Assembly (NCBI GenBank): GCA_016780775.1 | Contig: JADHLI010000005.1 | Span: 1 to 64,000, forward strand | Length of the DNA: 64,000 nucleotides | Origin: Alphaproteobacteria bacterium | GTDB lineage: Bacteria; Pseudomonadota; Alphaproteobacteria; Puniceispirillales; Puniceispirillaceae | Direction: 5' to 3' | Shown: positions 28,041-36,515 of the stretch, one piece after another | Layout: each line of letters begins with the position of its first letter | How positions within the stretch are numbered: position 1 is the first letter of the stretch | The notes under the pieces: generated by a model | What the model saw: the letters and a program-made list of their open reading frames with translations, nothing else | Told to the model about the DNA's origin: nothing | Database searches by the model: none | Translations under genes and position numbers: made by a program

Positions 28041-28696
28041 CCCAAAAGAGCCAAACTGCTATGCCTAGCTTTCTGCCGCAAAAAGCAAAATTACTTATGG
28101 CCTTGCGCGCTCAAGCTATTATGCAGCCAGAGATATTATCGGCCATTGAAACTATTCCGCGTGAGCAATTCATTCCTGACAGCCTGCATGCGCATGCCTA
28201 TGAAAATGCCTCTCTGCCTATCGGTCATAAACAGACCATCAGCCAGCCTTATATAGTGGCGGTAATGACGCAAGCTCTTGAGCTGAAGAAAACCCACAGA
28301 GTTTTAGAAATTGGGACAGGAAGTGGTTATCAAGCAGCTATCTTATCGCGCTTATCGCGCCGCGTTTATACCTTAGAGCGGTTGCGTCCATTGCTGATTT
28401 CAGCAGAAAAGCGCCTGAAAGAACTGCAAATATCAAACATTACCTATCGCCATAGCGATGGTGCGAAAGGCTGGCCAGAGGCTGCCCCTTTTGACCGGAT
28501 TATTATCACCTGTCAGGTTGTTGAAATCCCTGCAAACCTGCTTGATCAGCTTAAAGTAGGGGGAATATTAATCGCCCCTGTCGGTCCATCTGGTAAAGAA
28601 ATGCTGGTTCGTGTAAAACGAGGAGAAGACAGGATTGAGAAAGAAGAACTGATGCCTGTTCGATTTGTTCCGATGCTGGCCGGAATAGATCGATAG
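28037..28696 (+). CDS. pcm: Protein-L-isoaspartate O-methyltransferase
   Basis: Pcm repairs isoaspartyl residues by AdoMet-dependent methylation. The 219 residues carry the canonical blocks PREQFIP, ENASLPIGHKQTISQPYIVAVM and the AdoMet motif EIGTGSGYQAAIL. The surE-pcm pair is a conserved stress-survival unit and is coupled here by GTGA. The final codons GIDR-stop form the first unit of a tandem DNA repeat that runs into the next gene's leader. Confidence 0.94.
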   Translation: MTQKSQTAMPSFLPQKAKLLMALRAQAIMQPEILSAIETIPREQFIPDSLHAHAYENASLPIGHKQTISQPYIVAVMTQALELKKTHRVLEIGTGSGYQAAILSRLSRRVYTLERLRPLLISAEKRLKELQISNITYRHSDGAKGWPEAAPFDRIIITCQVVEIPANLLDQLKVGGILIAPVGPSGKEMLVRVKRGEDRIEKEELMPVRFVPMLAGIDR

Positions 28697-28741
28697 GAAT
28701 AGATCGATAGAAATAGATCGAGATAGAAATAGATCGAGATA
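28682..28741 (+). repeat. Tandem repeat with four GATC sites between pcm and nlpD
   Basis: Two 14-bp units GGAATAGATCGATA (28682-28695, 28696-28709) are followed by two 16-bp units GAAATAGATCGAGATA (28710-28725, 28726-28741) and a partial unit. The array covers the pcm stop codon and ends just before the nlpD-like start. Each full unit contains one GATC (28688, 28702, 28716 and 28732), spaced 14, 14 and 16 bp. Confidence 0.9.
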
Positions 28742-28778
28742 GAAATAGATAATTTATAAAATGGGATATAGAGCGATA

Positions 28779-29771
28779 ATGAAAAAACAATTTCAGCGGT
28801 TTTTTAAGCTTTCAAACCTTACACCTGTTTTACTCATTGCTGGTCTTGCGGGCCTTAGCGCCTGCCAGAGCAGGCTGCCAGAGTTACCATCTTTGTCGCT
28901 AACGCGCGATGAACCCGCCCCGCTTGAAGATGCCCCCTTGCGCGAAGCACGGGCATTACTGCCTGTTTCAGGGCAGGTAGTTGTACAGGCAGGTGACACC
29001 ATTTTTAGCCTTGCAACCCGCTATCAGATAACCCCTCAATCCATTATTAATGACAATCAGCTAGTTCCCCCTTTCAATATTGCTGTTGGAGAGCAGCTAA
29101 CGCTATCCCCAGCACGCTATCACATTGTTGTCATTGAAGATAATTTATATGATCTTTCCCAGCGCTATGCCGTGAGCCAGCAGCAATTGGCCGCACTTAA
29201 TGCGTTGCAAGAACCGTATGACCTGATAGTGGGTCAGCGCCTGTTATTGCCAGACCAGCTAGATTTTTCTGTATTAGATGTAGCAGGTATAGATATTGAA
29301 GTAGTACCAGCTAGTGCGATAAGGCCTGCCCCGCAAACCACAGCTGCAACACCACCAAAATCACCCCCCAAATCCTTTGTTGCTCCAGCATTAGGCAGCG
29401 CTGGATTTACCTGGCCTGTAAAAGGTGAGGTTGTTGCAGAGTTTGGACCTATGGCAAGAGGTGTTCATAATGATGGGATAAATATTCGCGCTGATGAAGG
29501 AACCATTGTGGTTACCTCTGCGCCGGGTACGGTTGCTTTTGTTGGCACTGGCCTAAAGAGTTTTGGCAATCTAGTCTTAGTAAAGCATGAGGGCGGCTAT
29601 ATTACAGCCTATGCCCATCTAAGCGATATTCAGGTAAAAGAAGGGGATGTGCTAGGTGAGGGGACAAGCATTGGTCAAGTTGGTATGACTGGGCGCGTGG
29701 ATAGCCCGCAGCTACATTTTGAAATTCGGCAAAGCCGCACCCCCCTTAATCCAAGAGAGATTATCTCTTAA
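28779..29771 (+). CDS. nlpD: LytM-domain lipoprotein, NlpD-like amidase activator
   Basis: The protein has 330 residues from ATG 28779. A signal peptide ends in lipobox LSAC (Cys29). Two LysM domains follow (about 65-110 and 113-158), then a linker and a C-terminal LytM/M23 domain (about 210-330). Zinc-site residues are degenerate: HNDGIN in place of HxGxD and QLHFEIR in place of HLHFE, as in NlpD and EnvC proteins that activate amidases rather than cut themselves. It probably controls septal peptidoglycan cleavage. An ATG at 28761 in the same frame is less likely, as it adds six residues before the signal peptide. The tandem GATC repeat forms its leader. Confidence 0.85.
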   Translation: MKKQFQRFFKLSNLTPVLLIAGLAGLSACQSRLPELPSLSLTRDEPAPLEDAPLREARALLPVSGQVVVQAGDTIFSLATRYQITPQSIINDNQLVPPFNIAVGEQLTLSPARYHIVVIEDNLYDLSQRYAVSQQQLAALNALQEPYDLIVGQRLLLPDQLDFSVLDVAGIDIEVVPASAIRPAPQTTAATPPKSPPKSFVAPALGSAGFTWPVKGEVVAEFGPMARGVHNDGINIRADEGTIVVTSAPGTVAFVGTGLKSFGNLVLVKHEGGYITAYAHLSDIQVKEGDVLGEGTSIGQVGMTGRVDSPQLHFEIRQSRTPLNPREIIS

Positions 29772-29791
29772 TTAAAATAGCTTCACAGGGG

Positions 29792-30646
29792 TTATATCTT
29801 TACCCCATGCTGCATGGCGAGATTAAGGATATATTGAAAAGCTGTTCTTCCAGACCGATTACCGCGCCCAATGGCCCACGTTAGGCTGTCTTGACGTGCT
29901 ATATCATAGCTCACTGGGATTTTGTAATAGTCGATATACCATCTGATCATTTCTAAATAGGTATCTTGGTCGATATTATGAAAGCCAATCCATAGCCCGA
30001 AACGGTCAGAAAGGGATATTTTTTCTTCTGACGCTTCGGAACGATTAATGGCCGTAGACCTCTCATTCTCTATCATATCGCGTGGCATCAAGTGCCGGCG
30101 GTTAGAGGTTGCATAGAAAACCAGATTACGTGGCCGCCCAGAAAGGCCGCCTTCTAAAACTGCTTTCAGTGACTTATAGCTTATATCATCCTGCTCAAAG
30201 GCTAGGTCATCACAAAAGATGATAAAGGCACGTTCAATGCGCGCCAAACGTTCCATCACCTCAGGCAAGTCAGACAGGTCTTCACGCTGAATTTCAACTA
30301 ATCCAATATTATAACCAGCTTCTAAAAGATGGCCATGAACTGCCTTCATAACTGAAGATTTACCAGTGCCACGTGCGCCCCATAGCAAAGCGTTATTGGC
30401 ACGCATACCTTTAGCAAAATATTCAGTATTCTCTAAAAGCTTTTGTTTTTGCTGATCTATTCCTTGCAAACTTTCTAGGGGCAGACGTTGAATTTCATCT
30501 ACGGGGTGAAAATTCGACTTCTCTGCGACCCAGATATACCCCTCATGGGCAGTCAAATCTATTTCGGCATTTTTTGGCGGTGCAAGGCGTTCTAGCGCAT
30601 CGGCAATGCGGGTCAACACATCCAAATTTTCATCAGTTGGTGTCAT
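29792..30646 (-). CDS. DUF815-family ATPase
   Basis: This is a 284-residue AAA-like protein with Walker A GARGTGKSS and Walker B FIIFCDDLAFE. It has the family signature NARSTAINR-like NERSTAINRSEASEEKISLSDRFGLW after a sensor block (FYATSNRRHLMPRDM). The role is unknown; members are widespread and single-copy. The start is ATG 30646, with AGAGTG upstream. It is convergent with the NlpD-like gene and divergent from yajC. Confidence 0.88.
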   Translation of the reverse strand: MTPTDENLDVLTRIADALERLAPPKNAEIDLTAHEGYIWVAEKSNFHPVDEIQRLPLESLQGIDQQKQKLLENTEYFAKGMRANNALLWGARGTGKSSVMKAVHGHLLEAGYNIGLVEIQREDLSDLPEVMERLARIERAFIIFCDDLAFEQDDISYKSLKAVLEGGLSGRPRNLVFYATSNRRHLMPRDMIENERSTAINRSEASEEKISLSDRFGLWIGFHNIDQDTYLEMIRWYIDYYKIPVSYDIARQDSLTWAIGRGNRSGRTAFQYILNLAMQHGVKI

Positions 30647-30652
30647 AATCAC

Positions 30653-30913
30653 ACTCTAAATTTCAATCCCAAAAGACACAGCATACCTAGCTCATCATAG
30701 CGCAAACTAGTAGCTGCTTTTCTATGTTTGCACTATAGCGAAGCGATAACTAAACTCAATTATTTACTGTGAATAGTTTATAGTTAAAGACGTTGCAGAA
30801 CTAAAAATAGCTGAAAATTTGCAAATCTTACAAAAGCCCAATTTTGTTTGTCATAGCTGGTTAATCATTATTGGCTTTTAACAGAAATTTATGTTACCAA
30901 AACAGGGCTTTTT
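30653..30913. other. AT-rich divergent intergenic region, no gene recognised
   Basis: This region lies between the DUF815 gene and yajC. It must hold promoters for both directions but no box pair stands out. A TTGTTT near 30845 with ATTATT 17 bases on is a weak plus-strand candidate. The leader ends in the hairpin at 30914. Confidence 0.4.
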
Positions 30914-30940
30914 AAGCTGCCAGATGCGCAGCTTTTTTAT
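30914..30940 (+). terminator. Terminator-like hairpin in the yajC leader
   Basis: A 7-bp stem AAGCTGC/GCAGCTT with a 7-base loop is followed by a run of T, ending 18 bases before the yajC ATG. It must either end a short upstream transcript or act as an attenuator of yajC-secDF. Confidence 0.6.
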
Positions 30941-30957
30941 TATGGAGACTTCCTATT

Positions 30958-31344
30958 ATGCTTATTAGTCCAGCTTTTGCTCAATCAGCCGGTGGTGCCG
31001 GGGGATTAGCCTCACTTCTGCCTTTTGTGCTGATTTTTGTTGTTTTTTACTTTTTCCTTATTCGGCCGCAACAAAAGCGGGCCAAAGAGCATCGTGAAAT
31101 GGTAAGCCAACTCCGCCGCGGGGATAAGATTATTTCTTCTGGTGGTCTTGTTGGCACGGTTACAAAATCGGTCGAAGGTCAGGAAACTGTTGAGGTGGAA
31201 ATCGCTAAAGATGTTAAGGTTAACATCATGCGCACCATGATTGCCGATAAGCGCGCCAAGGATGACAAAAAGGGCAAGGGCGGTAAAGCTGATGAGCCTC
31301 AGGCTAAATCTGGTTTAGCTGGCTTGTTTGGCGGTAAAAAATAA
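30958..31344 (+). CDS. yajC: Preprotein translocase accessory subunit YajC
   Basis: The 128-residue protein has a short N-terminus, one membrane helix (about 15-36) ending FFLIRPQQKRAKEH, then the conserved GDKIISSGGLVGTV block. It is the accessory partner of SecDF in the inner membrane. The C-terminal 35 residues are lysine-rich and low in complexity. A GGAG ribosome-binding site precedes the ATG. A second terminator lies between yajC and secD. Confidence 0.94.
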   Translation: MLISPAFAQSAGGAGGLASLLPFVLIFVVFYFFLIRPQQKRAKEHREMVSQLRRGDKIISSGGLVGTVTKSVEGQETVEVEIAKDVKVNIMRTMIADKRAKDDKKGKGGKADEPQAKSGLAGLFGGKK

Positions 31345-31353
31345 AGGCGTGAC

Positions 31354-31389
31354 AAAAGCGGCAAGATCTTCTGGTCACGGCCGCTTTTT
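31354..31389 (+). terminator. Terminator hairpin between yajC and secD
   Basis: A 9-bp stem AAAAGCGGC/GCCGCTTTT has a 17-base loop with the T-run inside and after the 3' arm. It starts 9 bases after the yajC stop and would lower secDF expression relative to yajC unless a promoter lies between, which I do not see. Confidence 0.65.
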
Positions 31390-31418
31390 CTTCCCTAATC
31401 TTTTCACGAGTTCATCTT

Positions 31419-32993
31419 ATGCTTCAGTTTGAGACATGGAAAAAAGCGATTGTTTTGCTGCTGGTTGCTACCGGCATGCTCTACGCAGCCCCTAATCTGT
31501 TTAGCCGCGGGGATGATAGTGGCGGCACTGCCTTTATGCCCGGCCAAGCTATAAATCTTGGCCTTGATCTACAAGGCGGCTCGCATCTGTTGTTGCAAGC
31601 AGATCTTAGTGCAGTAGTTGCTGAGAGGATGGTGAGCGTTTCAGAAAATATGAGGTTAACGCTCCGCGCTGAAAAAATTAGGTTTCGGAGCTTAAAAGCG
31701 AATGCAGATTCGGTGGGTTTTGCCCTACGTAGTAATGAAACGGATGATGTAGCAAACGCCCAAATAGATGGCATATTGGCTGATTTGGGTCGTGATTTTG
31801 ATGTTGTGCGCACAGGTCAGGCATTTACAATCCGCTTTAACGAGGCAGGATTGCAAAATCTTGCTAATCAAACGGTCGAGCAAGCCATAGAAATTATCCG
31901 CCGCCGACTAGACCCAGATGGCACAAAAGAGCCTGTTATCCAGCGTCAGGGCAAGGATAGAATTCTTGTCCAATTGCCAGGTGTCGATGACCCAGAACGC
32001 ATTAAGCGGCTTATCGGCAGAACAGCTAGACTGACCTTCCAGCTGGTGGATATGCGCACCACAGCACAGGAGGCGCGAAATTCTGGCCGCGTACCACCGG
32101 GTAGTGTGCTTCTGGAAAGTGCCGAAGAAGGCGGGCAGGAATATATCGTTGAAAAGCGGGTCATGGTTAGTGGGGAGTTACTAGAAAACGCCTCTGCTGG
32201 GTTTGACCAAAACAGCAGGCCTGCTGTGAATTTTCAACTAAACGCTGAAGGCGCCCGGAGATTTGGCCGCGTCACAGGCGAAAATATTGGCCGTCCCTTT
32301 GCTATCGTTTTAGATGGCAAGGTCGTTTCTGCGCCAGTTATCCAATCGCAAATTTTTGGCAGTGGACAGATTACTGGCAATTTCGATGTTGCAGAAACAA
32401 ACGAGCTAGCGTTGATCTTACGGGCTGGGGCGCTACCTGCGCCTCTTATCATACTAGAGGAGCGTTCGGTTGGGCCGGGCTTGGGGGCAGATTCGATTGC
32501 CGCAGGTCAGATTGCAGCAATGGTCGGTCTTGCGCTTGTTATAATTTATATGGTGTTAAGCTATGGGCTGTTCGGCGTATTTGCCGATATAGCATTAATG
32601 GTTAATATCGTCTTGATTTTAGGCGCGCTTTCCGCTTTGCAGGCGACCCTAACTTTGCCTGGTATCGCTGGTATTGTTTTGACCATGGGGATGGCGGTAG
32701 ATGCTAATGTGCTTGTTTTTGAGCGCATACGAGAAGAGCTGCGCGGTGGCAGGCGTGTTGCCCAAGCGATTGAGGCTGGGTACAGCCGCGCGCTATCAAC
32801 CATTATTGATTCAAACCTAACCACCTTATTTGCTGCACTTTTCCTGTTTGTTTTTGGCTCAGGCCCGATTAAAGGATTTGCGGTAACGCTATCACTGGGG
32901 ATTGCAACCTCCATGTTTACTGCCCTGATGGTCACCCGCTTACTGATTGTAGTTTGGGTGAATGCCAAGCGGCCAAAAAAGCTAGAACTTTAG
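31419..32993 (+). CDS. secD: Protein translocase subunit SecD
   Basis: The 524-residue RND-type subunit uses proton motive force to pull secreted proteins through SecYEG. It has an N-terminal membrane helix, then the D1 motif GLDLQGGSHLLLQ (near 47), a large periplasmic region with IEIIRRRLDPDG, and five C-terminal membrane helices with MAVDANVLVFERIREE. Upstream lies yajC and downstream, after 18 bases, secF. Confidence 0.96.
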   Translation: MLQFETWKKAIVLLLVATGMLYAAPNLFSRGDDSGGTAFMPGQAINLGLDLQGGSHLLLQADLSAVVAERMVSVSENMRLTLRAEKIRFRSLKANADSVGFALRSNETDDVANAQIDGILADLGRDFDVVRTGQAFTIRFNEAGLQNLANQTVEQAIEIIRRRLDPDGTKEPVIQRQGKDRILVQLPGVDDPERIKRLIGRTARLTFQLVDMRTTAQEARNSGRVPPGSVLLESAEEGGQEYIVEKRVMVSGELLENASAGFDQNSRPAVNFQLNAEGARRFGRVTGENIGRPFAIVLDGKVVSAPVIQSQIFGSGQITGNFDVAETNELALILRAGALPAPLIILEERSVGPGLGADSIAAGQIAAMVGLALVIIYMVLSYGLFGVFADIALMVNIVLILGALSALQATLTLPGIAGIVLTMGMAVDANVLVFERIREELRGGRRVAQAIEAGYSRALSTIIDSNLTTLFAALFLFVFGSGPIKGFAVTLSLGIATSMFTALMVTRLLIVVWVNAKRPKKLEL

Positions 32994-33011
32994 GGTTACG
33001 GGAGATTTGTT

Positions 33012-33947
33012 ATGTTCAGATTAAAACTGGTACCTTCAACCCCATCCTTAAATTTTTTGAAATATATGCCTGTTGCTGGCTTATCATCACTTGCAGCAGT
33101 GCTGGTATCTATTGGCTTGTTCTTTATTATTGGTCTAAATCTAGGGATTGATTTCAGAGGCGGCATCTTGATTGAGGCGCGTTCTGAAACACCTGCAGAT
33201 ATTGGCGGTGTACGCGGCGATTTAGAAAATCTTGGTTTAGGGGATATTTCTATCCAGAGCTTTGGTAGTGACCGTGATGTGCTTATCCGTGTGCAAAAAC
33301 AAGAAGGTGATGAGCGAGCACAATTACAGGCGATTGAGAAAATCACAAATGCGCTTGGCGGGGCTTATGATATCCGGCGCACTGAATTTGTAGGGCCGAC
33401 TGTAGGGGCGGAGCTGGCAGAAAAAGGTATTCTTGCGGTTGCTTGTGCATTATTCGCGATTATGATTTATATTTGGTTTCGCTTCGAATGGCAGTTCTCA
33501 ATTGCCGCTTTTCTTGCGCTTACCCATGATGTGCTTACCACAATTGGCTTGTTTGCGTTAACAGGGTTTGAGTTTAATTTGGCAACCTTGGCGGCAATTT
33601 TGACGATAGCTGGCTATTCTATCAATGATACGGTGGTGGTGTTTGACCGCGTTCGTGAGAATTTACGTAAATATAAATCTTGGGAACAGCCAAAGATATT
33701 AAATAAATCTTTGAACGAAACACTCTCCCGTACCGTGATGACCTCTGTTACTACTGCGATTGCGCTGATAGCGATTATCTTGTTTGGTGGAGCGGTGTTA
33801 CGTGATTTTGCGCTTGCGATGCTGTGGGGGGTTACTATCGGAACCTATTCTTCTATCTTTATCGCTGTAGGGCTTATTTCGCGTTTTGATCTAAAGCGTA
33901 ATGATGATGAAGATAACCAGATACCTACACCTGAATATGAACGCTAG
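33012..33947 (+). CDS. secF: Protein translocase subunit SecF
   Basis: The 311-residue partner of SecD carries GIDFRGGILIEAR near residue 45, the GPTVGAEL block, and membrane helices with the RND motif GYSINDTVVVFDRVRENLRKY. The short C-terminal tail is charged. The next two genes encode homologues of mitochondrial complex I assembly factors. Confidence 0.96.
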   Translation: MFRLKLVPSTPSLNFLKYMPVAGLSSLAAVLVSIGLFFIIGLNLGIDFRGGILIEARSETPADIGGVRGDLENLGLGDISIQSFGSDRDVLIRVQKQEGDERAQLQAIEKITNALGGAYDIRRTEFVGPTVGAELAEKGILAVACALFAIMIYIWFRFEWQFSIAAFLALTHDVLTTIGLFALTGFEFNLATLAAILTIAGYSINDTVVVFDRVRENLRKYKSWEQPKILNKSLNETLSRTVMTSVTTAIALIAIILFGGAVLRDFALAMLWGVTIGTYSSIFIAVGLISRFDLKRNDDEDNQIPTPEYER

Positions 33948-33974
33948 AACAGCTGGTTAAAAGGCCGCTGTTTT
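33948..33974 (+). terminator. Weak terminator after secF
   Basis: AACAGC/GCTGTT forms a 6-bp stem with an inner GG/CC pair, and four T residues follow the stem core. It starts directly after the secF stop. Confidence 0.4.
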
Positions 33975-34012
33975 GCTGATTACATAAAAATAAGGACGCT
34001 TGTAGCGAGCTG

Positions 34013-34462
34013 ATGGCCGAAAACACCACAGACAAACATAACCCGCTTGTATCGGTTCAAGAATTTCCCGATGACGGCAAACTGCAAATTATACATGGCT
34101 ATGGTGGTGGCCAATTTCGTATAGCAGGGCAAACTTGTAATGGTGCACAATTTGTTCTTCCGCGTTTGACACTAGACTGGCAGATTACCTCACTTGCGGA
34201 TGTGACAGCTAATGCGATTGCAGAAATGCTAGCGGCAGGCAAAAATACCGGCATCCTTGAAGGCCAAGATGGCCAGATGACTGAGCTGGTTATTTTAGGT
34301 GTAGGTGCGCGCGCCGATAGCCATTTACCCGAACTTGCACAGGCGCTAAAGGCTCAAAATATTCGCCTTGAGGTAATGACAACAGCTGCGGCGTGCCGGA
34401 CCTGGAATGTGCTGCTGACCGAAGGGCGTTCTGCGGCGGTTGGTCTGCTGCCGGTTGACTAG
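34013..34462 (+). CDS. Mth938-like (DUF498) protein, NDUFAF3 homologue
   Basis: The 149-residue soluble protein has a compact Mth938 fold: IIHGYGGGQFRIAGQTCNGAQFVLP near residue 30, then LVILGVGARADSHLP, and the terminal EVMTTAAACRTWNVLLTEGRSAAVGLLPV. The mitochondrial homologue NDUFAF3 is an assembly factor of respiratory complex I. Bacterial homologues are often found near secDF, as here. It is followed after 15 bases by the NDUFAF6-like gene, so both probably help insert or assemble NADH dehydrogenase. Biochemical activity is not known. Confidence 0.85.
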   Translation: MAENTTDKHNPLVSVQEFPDDGKLQIIHGYGGGQFRIAGQTCNGAQFVLPRLTLDWQITSLADVTANAIAEMLAAGKNTGILEGQDGQMTELVILGVGARADSHLPELAQALKAQNIRLEVMTTAAACRTWNVLLTEGRSAAVGLLPVD

Positions 34463-34477
34463 AATTGCTGCGCATCC

Positions 34478-35113
34478 ATGACAGATAAAAATAGCTGGAA
34501 ATCCTTACGCGAAAATGCGCCTCTGTTAAGTTATAGTCTGCTTTTCCAAAATCTGCAGCAGCGCGAGGTTTTGGCAGATATCCTATCGCTTGGCTTGGAG
34601 TTTGATTTTATCCTTGCCCAAGCCTCAGAACCGATGTTGGCTCTTATTCGCCTGAAATGGTGGGAAGAGCAAATTGCCAACTCTGCAAAGGGGGACAGCC
34701 TGCCCCTATTAGGCCAAATAAACAGCCATATTGCAGCAGGGTTTCTAAGGCGAGCGCAGGTAATCAGCTTGCTTGAGCGTTGGCAGGATTATGCAGAATC
34801 TGATCCGCAAAACTCTCAAAATACTGGGCAGAAATGCTGGTCAGAGCTTCTTGCTATTTGCGCGCATTTATGCGGGTTTGAGGACAATAAGTTAACACAA
34901 GAGATTGGCGCTGCATTATATGATAGCCGCAATGGCTATACCCCGTCAGATTTGCCCAGCGCACGGCAAATACACCAAAGCTATGGTAAAGGGGCTGAAT
35001 TCTTAATTATTCTTGCTTATTTGGCGCGGCGCGGAACAGATGCTGGCATCACCTCAGATAATCTCATCCTGTTTAAAATCATCTGGCAGGTGCTTGCTAA
35101 GCCGAGCGCCTAG
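34478..35113 (+). CDS. Squalene/phytoene synthase-fold protein, NDUFAF6 homologue
   Basis: The 211 residues belong to the isoprenoid synthase helical family: [14 protein letters not shown] (near 64) matches the usual RLxWWR block, but the two Asp-rich substrate motifs of true squalene synthases are not visible. This is the pattern of NDUFAF6 and its bacterial relatives, which are complex I assembly factors. At 211 residues it is shorter than usual (about 250-290), with the loss mainly at the C-terminus. The 3' end overlaps the 3' end of trmFO by 17 bases on the opposite strand. Confidence 0.72.
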   Translation: MTDKNSWKSLRENAPLLSYSLLFQNLQQREVLADILSLGLEFDFILAQASEPMLALIRLKWWEEQIANSAKGDSLPLLGQINSHIAAGFLRRAQVISLLERWQDYAESDPQNSQNTGQKCWSELLAICAHLCGFEDNKLTQEIGAALYDSRNGYTPSDLPSARQIHQSYGKGAEFLIILAYLARRGTDAGITSDNLILFKIIWQVLAKPSA

Positions 35114-36515
35114 TCTCATCATCAGGTGCGAAGAGGGCTTCTATATCCAATGTTGTGTTACCGGACCAGCCTTGCATACTCAGCAGGGCGCGGCGCGCAA
35201 ACGCAGCCTTCCTATCGCGACCTTTTAATTTTCTCTTGCCAGTTTTATTATCGCTAGCCTCTAGCTCTGGAAACAGGCCAAAATTTACATTCATAGGCTG
35301 AAAACTATCTGCCAATGCCCCGCCAGTAATATGCTGTAAAAGGGCACCATGGGCAGTAATTTGCGGCGGCGCATCCCATTGCTCGCCCAGAATTTCTGCA
35401 GCCGCCATGCGTCCTGCTATACCGCCAATTGCAGCAGATTCAACATAACCTTCAACGCCAGTAATCTGGCCGGCAAAGCGCAATCGCGGCATTTTATGCA
35501 AGCGAAGTTCGCTATCTAGTAAGCGTGGACTATTGATAAAAGTGTTGCGATGCAAACCGCCAAGGCGCGCAAATTGAGCCCCTTCTAGACCGGGTATCAT
35601 CTGAAACACCCGCACCTGCTCTGCATATTTTAGCTTAGTCTGAAATCCAACCATATTGAACAGGGTGCCCAGCCGGTTATCTTGACGTAATTGCACTACC
35701 GCATAGGGGCGCGATCCATCATGAGCATTGGTTAATCCAACTGGTTTCATTGGCCCAAAACGCAAGGTCTCACGCCCACGTGATGCCATCACCTCCACAG
35801 GCATACAGCCGTCAAAATAGGGGGTGTTTTCCTCCCATTGATGGAACGACATTTTCTCACCCGCTAGCATTTCATCTAGGAAATGTTCGTATTGCTCTTT
35901 GCTCATCGGGCAGTTGATATAGTCCCGGCCATCCCCGATAGCGCTAGTTTTATCATAGCGCGACTGAAACCATGCGATGTCCATATTAATACTATCTGCA
36001 TGCACAATCGGCGCAATCGCATCAAAAAAGGCTAGGTCTTCTTCCCCTGTAACCTCGCGCACCGCCTCAGCTAGCGCATCCGAAGTTAGCGGACCCGTGG
36101 CCACAATCACCTGATCCCATGTACTATCTGGCAACCCCATTATTTCGCCGCGCTCAAGGGTGATATTTGGATGTGCAGATAATTTTGCCTCTACCCCTTG
36201 GGCAAAAATATCCCTATCAACAGCTAGCGCGCCGCCTGCAGGAACAGCCGCAACATCCGCCTCTGTCATAATGATAGAGTTCAGCATCCGCATCTCTGCA
36301 TGCAATACCCCGACTGCATTGGCAGTAGCATCATCAGAGCGAAAAGAATTAGAGCAAACTAATTCGGCTAGATGTTGAGTTTTATGAACATCTGTTGGGC
36401 GCTCTGGGCGCATTTCATGTAAAATGACCTGCACGCCTTGCTCAGCTGCCTGCCATGCAGCTTCTGAGCCAGCCAGACCGCCACCAATGATATGAAGAGG
36501 GGTGTTCGCCGCCAT
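35097..36515 (-). CDS. trmFO: Methylenetetrahydrofolate-tRNA-(uracil-54) methyltransferase TrmFO
   Basis: This folate- and FAD-dependent enzyme forms ribothymidine at tRNA position 54. The 472 residues begin with the FAD motif [14 protein letters not shown] and carry the family blocks [17 protein letters not shown] and [13 protein letters not shown]. coli-type bacteria use TrmA instead, so this fits an alphaproteobacterial or Gram-positive-type repertoire. The ATG shares one base with the uvrA stop (TAATG), so the genes are coupled. Confidence 0.95.
   Translation of the reverse strand: MAANTPLHIIGGGLAGSEAAWQAAEQGVQVILHEMRPERPTDVHKTQHLAELVCSNSFRSDDATANAVGVLHAEMRMLNSIIMTEADVAAVPAGGALAVDRDIFAQGVEAKLSAHPNITLERGEIMGLPDSTWDQVIVATGPLTSDALAEAVREVTGEEDLAFFDAIAPIVHADSINMDIAWFQSRYDKTSAIGDGRDYINCPMSKEQYEHFLDEMLAGEKMSFHQWEENTPYFDGCMPVEVMASRGRETLRFGPMKPVGLTNAHDGSRPYAVVQLRQDNRLGTLFNMVGFQTKLKYAEQVRVFQMIPGLEGAQFARLGGLHRNTFINSPRLLDSELRLHKMPRLRFAGQITGVEGYVESAAIGGIAGRMAAAEILGEQWDAPPQITAHGALLQHITGGALADSFQPMNVNFGLFPELEASDNKTGKRKLKGRDRKAAFARRALLSMQGWSGNTTLDIEALFAPDDETRRSA

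Noticed and set aside
28682-28741. CRISPR array
   Set aside because: The units are contiguous 14-16 bp tandem copies with no spacers and no cas genes nearby; no CRISPR was found anywhere in the window.
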